64,000 bases of DNA, from positions 62,001 through 126,000 of the forward strand of contig JAVJSV010000008.1 in assembly GCA_040219235.1 (NCBI GenBank), in the 5' to 3' direction. The position numbers and the translations under genes are program-made. The number at the start of each line of letters is the position of its first letter. Positions within the stretch are counted from its first letter, which is position 1. The stretch comes from Rhodospirillaceae bacterium. GTDB taxonomy: Bacteria > Pseudomonadota > Alphaproteobacteria > Rhodospirillales > Rhodospirillaceae. Shown in pieces: positions 43,018 to 51,587 of this stretch. The notes under the pieces were generated by a model. It made no database searches, had not been told where the DNA came from, and saw only the letters and a program-made list of their open reading frames with translations.

Positions 43018-45626
43018 AGCCCAGCCTCGGACCACCTTGGCCCAGACAAATGCTGCGTTTCTGCATGAATAAAATACATCCGGCCAACGGAATCGGACAG
43101 CGCTTCAAGTCCATCATGCAACTGAGTCAGAAGCGCCTCTAGAGCGTCTCTTTTACCCGTTTTGGCATTAATCATACTCAGTTCATCAACGTCAGCGAGC
43201 ATCAGAGGTGTACGCAAACCGACCGTGAGTTTCTGCGTGGAAGTGAGGCCCTGTGTTTCGCTTGGGTCCGGCAACGCATCAATATGATCCGCCAAAGCCG
43301 CAAACTGATAGATCGCAGACCTCGGGTTGCTGTCATCTGATAACAGAAGATCAAGCACAAGTGGCGTCATCGGCGTGTCTTTGTATCTGGTCCGATAGGT
43401 CATCGTGCTATCAGCGAGATCAAGAAGAATATCTAGCCAATCAGAGTGGGCCGGATTACCGGAAACCGCTAAGTGAGACAAGAGGCCAACACCCCGGTAG
43501 GCACGCTCTGCCCGACGTCCCATATCCAAGAAACGCCAGCCATACCCGCGGGTCATGTTTTCCATCACCATGCCGTTAAACGCAGACAACTGTTGGACCA
43601 TGTCATCCAGCATAGTAAGCGCATCAGAAAGCTCTTGTCCGCGCCGGAACGTGGGACGCAGAGCCAGTGCACTTAAACGCTTGATAATGCGCCACGTATC
43701 AAGGGAAAGTCGCTCACGAACCATCTCAGCTGTACGTTGGACGTTCGAGAGGATCAAAGACAGACCATCCGGTGAGGCCGCATCAAATAAAATTTTCCAA
43801 AGCTCTTTCTCGATGTTTTCGACACCGGCAGCCAACGCTTTTTTCGCGCGCTCCTTAGAAAGATGCTTTTGACTAACCAACAGATTTATCAGCAAGCGGT
43901 GAACATCTGGCTCTTCCGCCATTCCGAAATTACCAGCCATGCGGTTGAGTAGGCTTCTGTAAAGCCTTACGGCCCCTTCGGCGCGCTCGCTGTATCGGCC
44001 CAGCCAAAACAGATTATCGGCTGTTCGACTTGGCAAATCCTTACCACTGCGTTGGACTGAGATTTCGGCGCGCTGTTTATCAAGAAGACTGAACGTATCG
44101 ACCGGACTATCGCTAATGATCCAGGTGTCCTTGCTATAGTCCCCGCGGTGCATGGCTGGCGCAGTGTCGTGCGTCGTATCCGAGACACGCGCCAATCCCC
44201 CGGGCATCAGTTTATACCCATCCTCAGTCCGAGCCGCAAAAACACGCAAGGTCAAAGGTGCCGGCTTAATGGTGTGCGCGTCAGTCCAAGCTGGAGCTGT
44301 AGACAAAGATACAACTTCCTGCCCCACATAATTATGCCCGTACTTCATAATATTCTGACGCAGGTCGTCTTTCTCTTTGGACGACATCGCAGGACCAAAA
44401 TAGCTATTCTCTGACGGATTCAAAATTGAGGTCGGTTTAAACGCACTGCGGATTACCAGTTGATCTAAACGATCCAGCACATAGTTCCGTTCTTTGGGTT
44501 GCCCGCACCACCAGGTCGCCACATCAGGCAGCAGTTCATCTTCTCCTAGAATGTGTCTGCACAAGGCCGGCATGAAACTGTTCAGGCCATCATTTTCCAG
44601 AACGCCACTGCCGAGAGAATTACTGATGATGACGTTGCCTGAACGCGCGGCCTTCACCAGACTCGGAACACCGGTCGAAGAGTCCGTGCGCAACTCAATA
44701 GGATCACAATACTCGGAGTCAATTCTGCGCAGCAGAAGATCGACCTGCTTAAGACCCTCAACCGTTTTCAAATACACACGGTCATCGCGAACGGTCAGAT
44801 CTCCACCTTCAACCACCGAATATCCGAGGTAGCGCGCCAAATAGGCGTGCTCAAAATAGGTTTCCATTGTCGGGCCCGATGACAACACACCAATCACAGG
44901 CTGGTCTTTCCGGGTTAGTCGCAAAAGATTGTCGTTATAACTCTCAAAGAATGAGGCCAAACGCCGGACATGATGAGAGCCGAAAATTTCCGGCATGCTG
45001 TGAGATGTGATCAACCTGTTTTCGAGCGCAAACCCTAAACCGGTTGGGGCTTGCGTGCGATCATTCAATACCCACCACTTGCCATCGGGCGAACGCGCCA
45101 GATCGAAAGCGATCAGGTCTAAATAAGAATCTTCTGGGACTGGCAGACCTTGGCAAGGTCTGAGAAACTGTGGATTGCCAAACATCAGTGCCGGTGGGAC
45201 TTGGCCGTTTAGCAACAGCTTTTGTTCGCCGTAAACATCTTTCAATATGCTGTTCAGAAGATTTGCCCGCTGCTCTAAGCCACGCTCAAGGAAGTTCCAT
45301 TCCTCTTGCGAAATCAGGAGCGGCAGCAAATCCAAGCGCCACGGTGCATGACTGCCATCTGTGCTGTCTTGGCTGACAAACGTGACCCCATTCTCAGCCA
45401 GCTTGCGCGCAGCAATATCATGAACCGCAATACGGTCTTGGACGGCATACCCCTGAACTTGCTTGACCAATGACTGCCAATGCGGACGCACTTTACCATC
45501 GGGTGCACGCAATTCATCATAGACAGTGGATGCCGTTGAATACGCGTTGAGAATGTCCCGGCTTTCGGGAAACTGTCCGTCACCATTGGTAGGGGTTTGG
45601 AGTTCGTTCATTGACCTAGACGACAT
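43014..45626 (-). CDS. Circularly permuted ATP-grasp plus alpha-E domain fusion
   Basis: 870 residues. The first roughly 480 residues form the circularly permuted type 2 ATP-grasp domain, with LNDRTQAPTGLGFALENRL, GPTMETYFEHAYLARYLG, LLRRIDSEYCDPIEL and VIISNSLGSGVLEN typical of it. The remainder, from DLPSRTADNLFWLGRYSERAEGA on, is the all-helical alpha-E domain, ending in helices such as DGLEALSDSVGRMYFIHAE. The two domains are often separate proteins; here they are fused. The ATP-grasp part should form an acyl phosphate and an amide bond. Start at 45626 or the inner ATG at 45611; neither has a strong ribosome site. Translationally coupled to the transglutaminase downstream. Confidence 0.9.
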   Translation of the reverse strand: MSSRSMNELQTPTNGDGQFPESRDILNAYSTASTVYDELRAPDGKVRPHWQSLVKQVQGYAVQDRIAVHDIAARKLAENGVTFVSQDSTDGSHAPWRLDLLPLLISQEEWNFLERGLEQRANLLNSILKDVYGEQKLLLNGQVPPALMFGNPQFLRPCQGLPVPEDSYLDLIAFDLARSPDGKWWVLNDRTQAPTGLGFALENRLITSHSMPEIFGSHHVRRLASFFESYNDNLLRLTRKDQPVIGVLSSGPTMETYFEHAYLARYLGYSVVEGGDLTVRDDRVYLKTVEGLKQVDLLLRRIDSEYCDPIELRTDSSTGVPSLVKAARSGNVIISNSLGSGVLENDGLNSFMPALCRHILGEDELLPDVATWWCGQPKERNYVLDRLDQLVIRSAFKPTSILNPSENSYFGPAMSSKEKDDLRQNIMKYGHNYVGQEVVSLSTAPAWTDAHTIKPAPLTLRVFAARTEDGYKLMPGGLARVSDTTHDTAPAMHRGDYSKDTWIISDSPVDTFSLLDKQRAEISVQRSGKDLPSRTADNLFWLGRYSERAEGAVRLYRSLLNRMAGNFGMAEEPDVHRLLINLLVSQKHLSKERAKKALAAGVENIEKELWKILFDAASPDGLSLILSNVQRTAEMVRERLSLDTWRIIKRLSALALRPTFRRGQELSDALTMLDDMVQQLSAFNGMVMENMTRGYGWRFLDMGRRAERAYRGVGLLSHLAVSGNPAHSDWLDILLDLADSTMTYRTRYKDTPMTPLVLDLLLSDDSNPRSAIYQFAALADHIDALPDPSETQGLTSTQKLTVGLRTPLMLADVDELSMINAKTGKRDALEALLTQLHDGLEALSDSVGRMYFIHAETQHLSGPRWSEAGL

Positions 45627-45653
45627 GATAAAATCTGCAAAGTTATGAGCCTA

Positions 45654-48600
45654 TTATACCGCTTTAGACCATCTTAGGTCCAAAGTGCAGGGAAATTCTG
45701 GCCTAGAAATATCTTCAGGCGGTGCCGAGGGGCCAGGCGAATGACCGTGCTGTTCAAAGCGCGAGAGACGCCGGCTTTCAGCCTCGTAGGAGTTCACCGG
45801 GAAGTGCTCAAAGTTACGTCCGCCAGGATGCGCCACATGATAGGTACAACCGGCAACGGCGCGCCCCGTCCAGGTGTCATAGAGATCAATGGTCAGCGGT
45901 GCATCGACGCCAATAGTCGGATGTAGACTAGAGGACGGGTGCCAGGCCCGGAAACGAATCCCGCCGACGCTCTCGCCGTTCTTTCCGGTCGGTGCGAGCG
46001 GGACACGTTTGCCATTGCAGCCCACAACATAACGAGAGTCCGTTGCACCGTTCAGTTTCACTTGGAGGCGTTCGACCGAGGAGTCCACATAACGCACGGT
46101 GCCGCCGACGGCGCCTTCTTCGCCCATCACATGCCAGGGTTCCAGCGCTTGGCGCACTTCCAATTCAATACCTTCGTGTTGGATAGATCCATAACGCGGG
46201 AATCGGAATTCAAAGTGCGCTTCAAACCAGGCCAGATCAAACGGGTAGCCGGCCAATTCCATATCTTCAATTACGTCTTTGAAGTCCTGCCAGACGTAAT
46301 AAGGCAACATAAACTTATCGGCGAGTTGGGTGCCCCAGCGCACCAGCTTGCCCTCATAGGGTTTCGACCAGAAGCGCGAGACAAGGCCGAGCAGTAGAAG
46401 TTGTTGCGCCAGGCTCATACGTTCATGAGGCGGCATTTCAAAGGCACGAAATTCAACCAGGCCAAGGCGACCCGTCGGGCCGTCAGGCGAATACAGTTTA
46501 TCAATGCAAATCTCTGAGCGATGCGTATTCCCACTGACATCAATCAGCAAATTACGAAAAATGCGGTCCACGAGCCATGGCGCAATAGGTTTATCGGTAC
46601 CTGGCCGGGGGACTTGGGTAAACGCCAGTTCCATTTCATACAGAGAGTCATTGCGCGCTTCATCAATGCGCGGTGCCTGGCTGGTTGGCCCGATGAACAG
46701 TCCAGAGAACAGATACGACAACGCCGGATGATGTTGCCAATAGGTCACCAAACTCTGCAGCAGATCAGGCCGCCGCAAGAACGGACTGGCCGCCGGTTCC
46801 GCGCCACCCAAAACAAAATGGTTGCCGCCGCCCGTGCCGGTATGGCGGCCATCGAGCATGAACTTTTCTGTGCCGAGCTTCAGTTGGCGCGCCTCATCGT
46901 AAATTGTGGTGGTGATCGCCACCATCTCATCCCAACTGGACGCCGGTTGGATGTTAACCTCAAGCACGCCCGGATCTGGCGTTACCTTGATCTCGTTCAA
47001 CCGGGGGTCTTTTGGCGGCGTATAGCCAGCCAAATGAAACGGCACATCCATTTCGGCCGAGCAGTCTTCCACCGCCGCAACCAGATCAAGATAGTCATCC
47101 AGAGATTCAACAGGCGGCATAAAGATGGTGAGACGGCCATCGCGCGGCTCGATGGTCATGGCGGCGCGCACGAAACGATTACCGCCCGCTTTGCCAACTT
47201 GGCTGGTCAGAACCTGCTGCTCGCCTGGTCTCTCGGCTTCCCCAGTCTTGTTACGCAGAAATCTCTGGCTGCGCTCATCAGGGTCCGCCAATTCATCACG
47301 TTCTGCAAAAGGATCCGCCGGAATGACATAGGGATATTCGCTTGGCTCAATGTGCGGCAGCGATGGCAAAGGCAAGCGATAACCCACCGGGGAATCCCCA
47401 GGGATCAAGAATATACTCTTTGTACGGGTTGACCACTTCTCACTGTACCAGGCGCGCTTGCCGCCCTTGGCGTTCCAGCGTTGGATGGGCAGCACGAATC
47501 CACGCGGGGTTTCTAAGCCGCGTTCAAAAACTTCGGCCAAGCGATCACGCGCCAACGGATCATCGAGCTTATTGGTTTTAGGATCCAGGTTTTCCGGCAG
47601 TTTCCGCTCTTGGCCCATGAAATGCCAGGGGTCTTCATACGCCGGAAGGATAGCCTCTGGCTCAACGTCAAGGCGCTTAGAGATGCCTGTCAGAAAAGCC
47701 TGGGCATCCTCAACCGTCGGCTCATGATCCACGGTTTCATCGGCAACTAAGGCTTCATTGGACCAAATGGGTTTGCCATCAGCGCGCCAATACAACGCAA
47801 AGGCCCAGCGTGGCAATTGCTCGCCCGGATACCATTTACCTTGGCCGTAATGCAGCAGACCGTTGGGGGCAAACTTCTTGCGCAATCGCTTAATCAGTTT
47901 CGCCCCAAGCTCGCGCTTACGTGGTCCGACAGCCGCCGTGTTCCACTCCGCTGCATCCGGATCTTCAAGAGACACAAAGGTTGGTTCACCGCCAATGGTC
48001 AGCCGGACGTCGTTCTTTTTTAAGTCTGCGTCAATCTGATGACCCAGAGCATTGATGGACTGCCATTGCTCTTCCGTATAAGGCAACGTGACGCGTGCGG
48101 ATTGTTGAATACGCGTAACCGACATTTCGAAATCAAACTTGGTGTTGGCTTCCCCAACCGCACCACTGATCGGCGCAGCGCTGGAGGGTCGTGGCGTACA
48201 GGCCAACGGAATGTGCCCTTCCCCCGTCAACAATCCAGAAGTGGGATCAAGACCAATCCACCCTGCCCCAGGTAAATACACCTCAGCCCACGCGTGCAGG
48301 TCGGTAAAATCAACATCAGTCCCCGACGGACCGTCGATGGATTTGACGTCTGGCTTAAGCTGAATCAGATAACCAGAGACAAACCGGCTGGCAATGCCAA
48401 GATGACGAAACGCCTGTACCAGCATCCATCCGGTATCCCGGCAGGAGCCTTTTCCGGTCCCCAGGGTTTCATCAGGTGTTTGAACACCTGGCTCCATCCG
48501 CACGACGTAATCAATATTCGACTGAAGTTTCTGATTGAGACCAACAATAAAGTCGATCGTCTTCTTCTCATCAGACGGGTCGGGAATATCCAGATTAGAC

Positions 48601-48992
48601 AGCCACTCTTTAAACAGCGGACCCGGCTTATCCAGGTCCATGTAGGGCTCTAGGTCGTCATGCAGAGTGTCTTCGTATTTGAACGGATAAGTGTCCGCCT
48701 CTGGCTCAAGGAAAAAATCAAAGGGATCATAAACCGCCATATCGGCGACCAGATCAACTTCCACATGAAACGCAGTCACGGGGTCGGGATAGACGATTCG
48801 GGCCAGATAGTTGCCAAAGGGGTCCTGCTGCCAATTAATGAAATAGCCTTCAGGCTCAATTTTGAGGCTATAGCTCAAAACCGGCGTGCGGCTGTGTGGC
48901 GCAGGGCGCAGGCGAATGGTTTGCGGTCCCATTTCGACCCGGCGGTCATAAACATAATGGGTTTGGTGGTTTAAAGCGGCATGTATGGACAT
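45654..48992 (-). CDS. Transglutaminase-like/DUF2126 large protein
   Basis: 1112 residues. N-terminal transglutaminase region (to about 290) with catalytic Cys in GKGSCRDTGWMLVQAFRH, His in DLHAWAEVYLPGAGW and Asp in LDPTSGLL. The rest is the long DUF2126 module with LTIGGEPTFVSLEDPDAAEW, HYGQGKWYPGEQLPRW, FMLDGRHTGTGGGNHFVLGG and PWLVDRIFRNLLIDVSGNTHR, some of which look like a COOH-NH2 ligase active site. This is the usual full-length form found beside ATP-grasp/alpha-E genes. 27 bases separate it from the next gene in the same direction, so all three form an operon. Cytoplasmic; peptide-bond chemistry is proposed, not shown. Confidence 0.9.
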   Translation of the reverse strand: MSIHAALNHQTHYVYDRRVEMGPQTIRLRPAPHSRTPVLSYSLKIEPEGYFINWQQDPFGNYLARIVYPDPVTAFHVEVDLVADMAVYDPFDFFLEPEADTYPFKYEDTLHDDLEPYMDLDKPGPLFKEWLSNLDIPDPSDEKKTIDFIVGLNQKLQSNIDYVVRMEPGVQTPDETLGTGKGSCRDTGWMLVQAFRHLGIASRFVSGYLIQLKPDVKSIDGPSGTDVDFTDLHAWAEVYLPGAGWIGLDPTSGLLTGEGHIPLACTPRPSSAAPISGAVGEANTKFDFEMSVTRIQQSARVTLPYTEEQWQSINALGHQIDADLKKNDVRLTIGGEPTFVSLEDPDAAEWNTAAVGPRKRELGAKLIKRLRKKFAPNGLLHYGQGKWYPGEQLPRWAFALYWRADGKPIWSNEALVADETVDHEPTVEDAQAFLTGISKRLDVEPEAILPAYEDPWHFMGQERKLPENLDPKTNKLDDPLARDRLAEVFERGLETPRGFVLPIQRWNAKGGKRAWYSEKWSTRTKSIFLIPGDSPVGYRLPLPSLPHIEPSEYPYVIPADPFAERDELADPDERSQRFLRNKTGEAERPGEQQVLTSQVGKAGGNRFVRAAMTIEPRDGRLTIFMPPVESLDDYLDLVAAVEDCSAEMDVPFHLAGYTPPKDPRLNEIKVTPDPGVLEVNIQPASSWDEMVAITTTIYDEARQLKLGTEKFMLDGRHTGTGGGNHFVLGGAEPAASPFLRRPDLLQSLVTYWQHHPALSYLFSGLFIGPTSQAPRIDEARNDSLYEMELAFTQVPRPGTDKPIAPWLVDRIFRNLLIDVSGNTHRSEICIDKLYSPDGPTGRLGLVEFRAFEMPPHERMSLAQQLLLLGLVSRFWSKPYEGKLVRWGTQLADKFMLPYYVWQDFKDVIEDMELAGYPFDLAWFEAHFEFRFPRYGSIQHEGIELEVRQALEPWHVMGEEGAVGGTVRYVDSSVERLQVKLNGATDSRYVVGCNGKRVPLAPTGKNGESVGGIRFRAWHPSSSLHPTIGVDAPLTIDLYDTWTGRAVAGCTYHVAHPGGRNFEHFPVNSYEAESRRLSRFEQHGHSPGPSAPPEDISRPEFPCTLDLRWSKAV

Positions 48993-49258
48993 ATGGTGAG
49001 TCCTACACCTTCCAGCAGTGCAGCGCTACAGGTCTCGACTAATATGCTTTGGTAAGCAGCGTTGACGCGCCAGAATAAAGAACCGTTTTCCTGAAGATCA
49101 CGTATGAAGGGTATGAAACATGCTCACTTCACGGGCAACGTAGTGAACAGCTCAACAGTTGCCCAGAACTGCTGGTTTAATGGAGTTATCCGGTGAAGAC
49201 AGACGTTCAAAGCTTAAATCTGTTAAAGACATTAACACTCTAACGAAACGAGGCGAAA

Positions 49259-50440
49259 ATGGCCGAAGTCCAACACGAACACGCGATGATGACCAACCGC
49301 AGCCACGATGAGGCTGAGCGGCAAAACAATGTCCGGACCCTAAGGCAATCCTTGTTGCGTAAGTTTGCGGCGGGCAGCCGGGAAATGTTCTATCGCGAGA
49401 TTAAGCCGACTTATGAGAAGAAGACCGGCGAACCGTTGAATGATTACCGTCAGATTCGCAAAGAAATGCTTAAAGACAATTATATGAAGTTCCAAATGGG
49501 CTTCCATCGGGTGGTTCAGGAACTGATGTACGAATCTCTGATCCCGTCCTTGGAAAAACAATTACCGGATCTGATTGAAAAGTCGAAAGAGATGAACCAG
49601 AATCTGGGTTCTTTGGAATTGGACCCCACGCTGGAATTGCCCCGCTACATCACCGCTGTGGATATTCATTGCCAGCCGGGCGGGTTCGCTGCTGAAAATT
49701 GTGACGATGATATCTCGGCAGGTGCAATCTACGACCGCTCAATACATATTTATAATAGCGGCAGCAGCGGCATGACCGACATGGCCGGCCGCATGGTCTG
49801 TGGCTACCTGGATGAAGTGTTCCCCGATTTGAACCCCCAAAAGGTTCTCGATATGGGCTGCACCATCGGGCACAGCACAGCCGCCTATGTGAAGCGCTGG
49901 CCAGACGCTGAGGTGCATGCGATTGATGTTGGACCCGCCCTGCTGCGCTACGGCCATGCCCGCGCGGAAGCATTGGGCCTCAAAATTCATTTCTCACAGC
50001 AATCCGCCGAACACACCAAATTTGAGGATGCCAGCTTTGATCTGATCACGTCGAACATTCTAGCCCATGAAACCTCGACCAAAGCCTGGCCCGCGATCAT
50101 CAAAGAATGTCATCGGTTGTTGAAGCCGGGTGGCGTGATGATCCATGCGGATCTGCCGCAACTGAACGAAATCGACCCCTATCGGCAGTTCATCTACACC
50201 AACGAAACGCATTACAATAACGAGCCGTTTTGGACCAAGTACCGTACACTCGACTTGAAGAAAGTCGCAACGGATGCGGGGTTCCTGTCTGAAAACGTGA
50301 TCCGCGATTTTTCTCAGGTGAAGGGTGGCAAAGACCAGGCCAAAATTGACGCCGCGATTGAAACCTCGCGGGCCGTGGGATACGGCGCACCGGCGGGATC
50401 GCCGCTGGGGATGGCGTACATCATCGGCATCAAGGAATAG
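49259..50440 (+). CDS. SAM-dependent methyltransferase (family copy C)
   Basis: 393 residues; GAGG precedes the ATG. A helical N-terminal part holds the family block GSLELDPTLELPRY and DIHCQPGGFA (about 117-143), aligned with the genes at 6013 and 16002. Class I methyltransferase motifs follow: LDMGCTIGHS (about 198-207), AIDVGPALLRYGHARAEALG and FDLITSNILAHETS, then LKPGGVMIHADLPQ. No signal peptide. S-adenosylmethionine use is well supported; the methyl acceptor is unknown. It is followed nine bases later by a small acidic protein gene. The 266-base gap upstream contains no obvious regulatory element. Confidence 0.86.
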   Translation: MAEVQHEHAMMTNRSHDEAERQNNVRTLRQSLLRKFAAGSREMFYREIKPTYEKKTGEPLNDYRQIRKEMLKDNYMKFQMGFHRVVQELMYESLIPSLEKQLPDLIEKSKEMNQNLGSLELDPTLELPRYITAVDIHCQPGGFAAENCDDDISAGAIYDRSIHIYNSGSSGMTDMAGRMVCGYLDEVFPDLNPQKVLDMGCTIGHSTAAYVKRWPDAEVHAIDVGPALLRYGHARAEALGLKIHFSQQSAEHTKFEDASFDLITSNILAHETSTKAWPAIIKECHRLLKPGGVMIHADLPQLNEIDPYRQFIYTNETHYNNEPFWTKYRTLDLKKVATDAGFLSENVIRDFSQVKGGKDQAKIDAAIETSRAVGYGAPAGSPLGMAYIIGIKE

Positions 50441-50449
50441 GACCAAATC

Positions 50450-50791
50450 ATGGGCACAGACGAAAAAGTGCGGCTGCCGCGCGTTGCTAAAGGTCCACGT
50501 CCGATGATGTTCGAGGACGAGGCCAACGATATTCTATTATCGATGAATGTCTCCCTCTTGAACGAACTGCTGGTCACGCGGCACCGCCTGGATGCGGTTG
50601 AACGTCTGCTGGAGGCGAAAGGTATCCTGAAGCAAGAAGAGGTTCACACCTACTCTCCCGATGAAGAAGCCGCAAACCAGCGGGAAGTTTTGCGGCAGGA
50701 CATTAGCGACCGCGTGTTTTATCTGCTGCTGCAACAAGCGGAGCGAGCCGAGAAAGCCATTCCGGAAGACGAGCCAGGCGACGATATCTAA
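50450..50791 (+). CDS. Small acidic helical protein of unknown function
   Basis: 113 residues beginning nine bases after the methyltransferase stop, so probably translated from the same message (AAGGA lies within the upstream stop region). The sequence is rich in Glu, Asp, Leu and Arg and appears almost wholly alpha-helical (LLNELLVTRHRLDAVERLLE and RVFYLLLQQAERAEKA), which suggests a helical bundle or coiled-coil partner. I recognise no family. The close spacing suggests that it works with or regulates methyltransferase copy C; copies A and B lack such a companion. Convergent with the IclR gene 10 bases further on. Confidence 0.75.
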   Translation: MGTDEKVRLPRVAKGPRPMMFEDEANDILLSMNVSLLNELLVTRHRLDAVERLLEAKGILKQEEVHTYSPDEEAANQREVLRQDISDRVFYLLLQQAERAEKAIPEDEPGDDI

Positions 50792-50801
50792 TCGGCCCGA
50801 G

Positions 50802-51587
50802 TTAATGCGCTGCAAGAGCTTTGCTGATGAGACCTGCCGTATCTTGCAGCACCGGCAGGAGCTCAGCTTTGGCCTGGGTGTCCGACAGCGCCGAGGCAAT
50901 AAACCGCGCTGTTAATCCTGCGACCGCTGCGCCATCAATACGAATGGCCACTGCCAAAGACTTCTCACGCGAGCCGGGCACTTGATGAAAGGCAAAGCCG
51001 TCTTTCTGCGCACGCTTTACGTCCTCAGCAAATGCGCCCGCGACAGGGGCCATAATCTCGGACGATCTGACCGTGTTGAGGTATTCCCGGCACACTTCAT
51101 CAGGAGATTTTGCCAAGACGATGCGTGCCGAGGCGGTATCGGTCAGGGCGATGCGATAGCCGGCGGTCATGCGTTGCAAGGCCAGTGGGCTCTCCGGCTC
51201 CGTGGTCACCAGCACCAAAATTTCCGAGCCTGCGGGAACCGTCAGAACCAAGGGCCAGAGCACTTGCTCGGCCGCCGCCCTGATAATCGGCTCGGCCACA
51301 TTGGCGAGGATATTATTGCGCGTATAGCCCGACGACAACGTTAGAATACGCTCGGTCAGAAAATAGGTGCGGCCACCGGAAGGCTTGGCCATATGACCAC
51401 TGGCCATCAGCGTTTTTAAAATGCGCAAGCACGCCGAGCGGGAAATACCGATGGCCTTTGCGATCGTCGTCACGTTGAGCGGACCCTCCCGGCTGATCAG
51501 CTCGAGGATGGCCATGGCCCGGGTCACCGTCTGGAGGGTCTTGGTCCCGCCAGAAGAGTCCTCAGTCCGGTCGTGCGTGTCTGGCAT
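50802..51587 (-). CDS. IclR-family transcriptional regulator
   Basis: 261 residues. The N-terminal winged helix-turn-helix (ELISREGPLNVTTIAKAIGI, SRSACLRILKTLMASG) and the GAF-like ligand-binding domain with the closing FHQVPGSREKSLAVAIR identify the family. IclR proteins usually control catabolic genes in response to a pathway metabolite. Its ATG overlaps the stop of the molybdenum enzyme gene (TAATG), so the regulator is cotranscribed with that gene, an arrangement consistent with autoregulation of the pair. Confidence 0.92.
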   Translation of the reverse strand: MPDTHDRTEDSSGGTKTLQTVTRAMAILELISREGPLNVTTIAKAIGISRSACLRILKTLMASGHMAKPSGGRTYFLTERILTLSSGYTRNNILANVAEPIIRAAAEQVLWPLVLTVPAGSEILVLVTTEPESPLALQRMTAGYRIALTDTASARIVLAKSPDEVCREYLNTVRSSEIMAPVAGAFAEDVKRAQKDGFAFHQVPGSREKSLAVAIRIDGAAVAGLTARFIASALSDTQAKAELLPVLQDTAGLISKALAAH

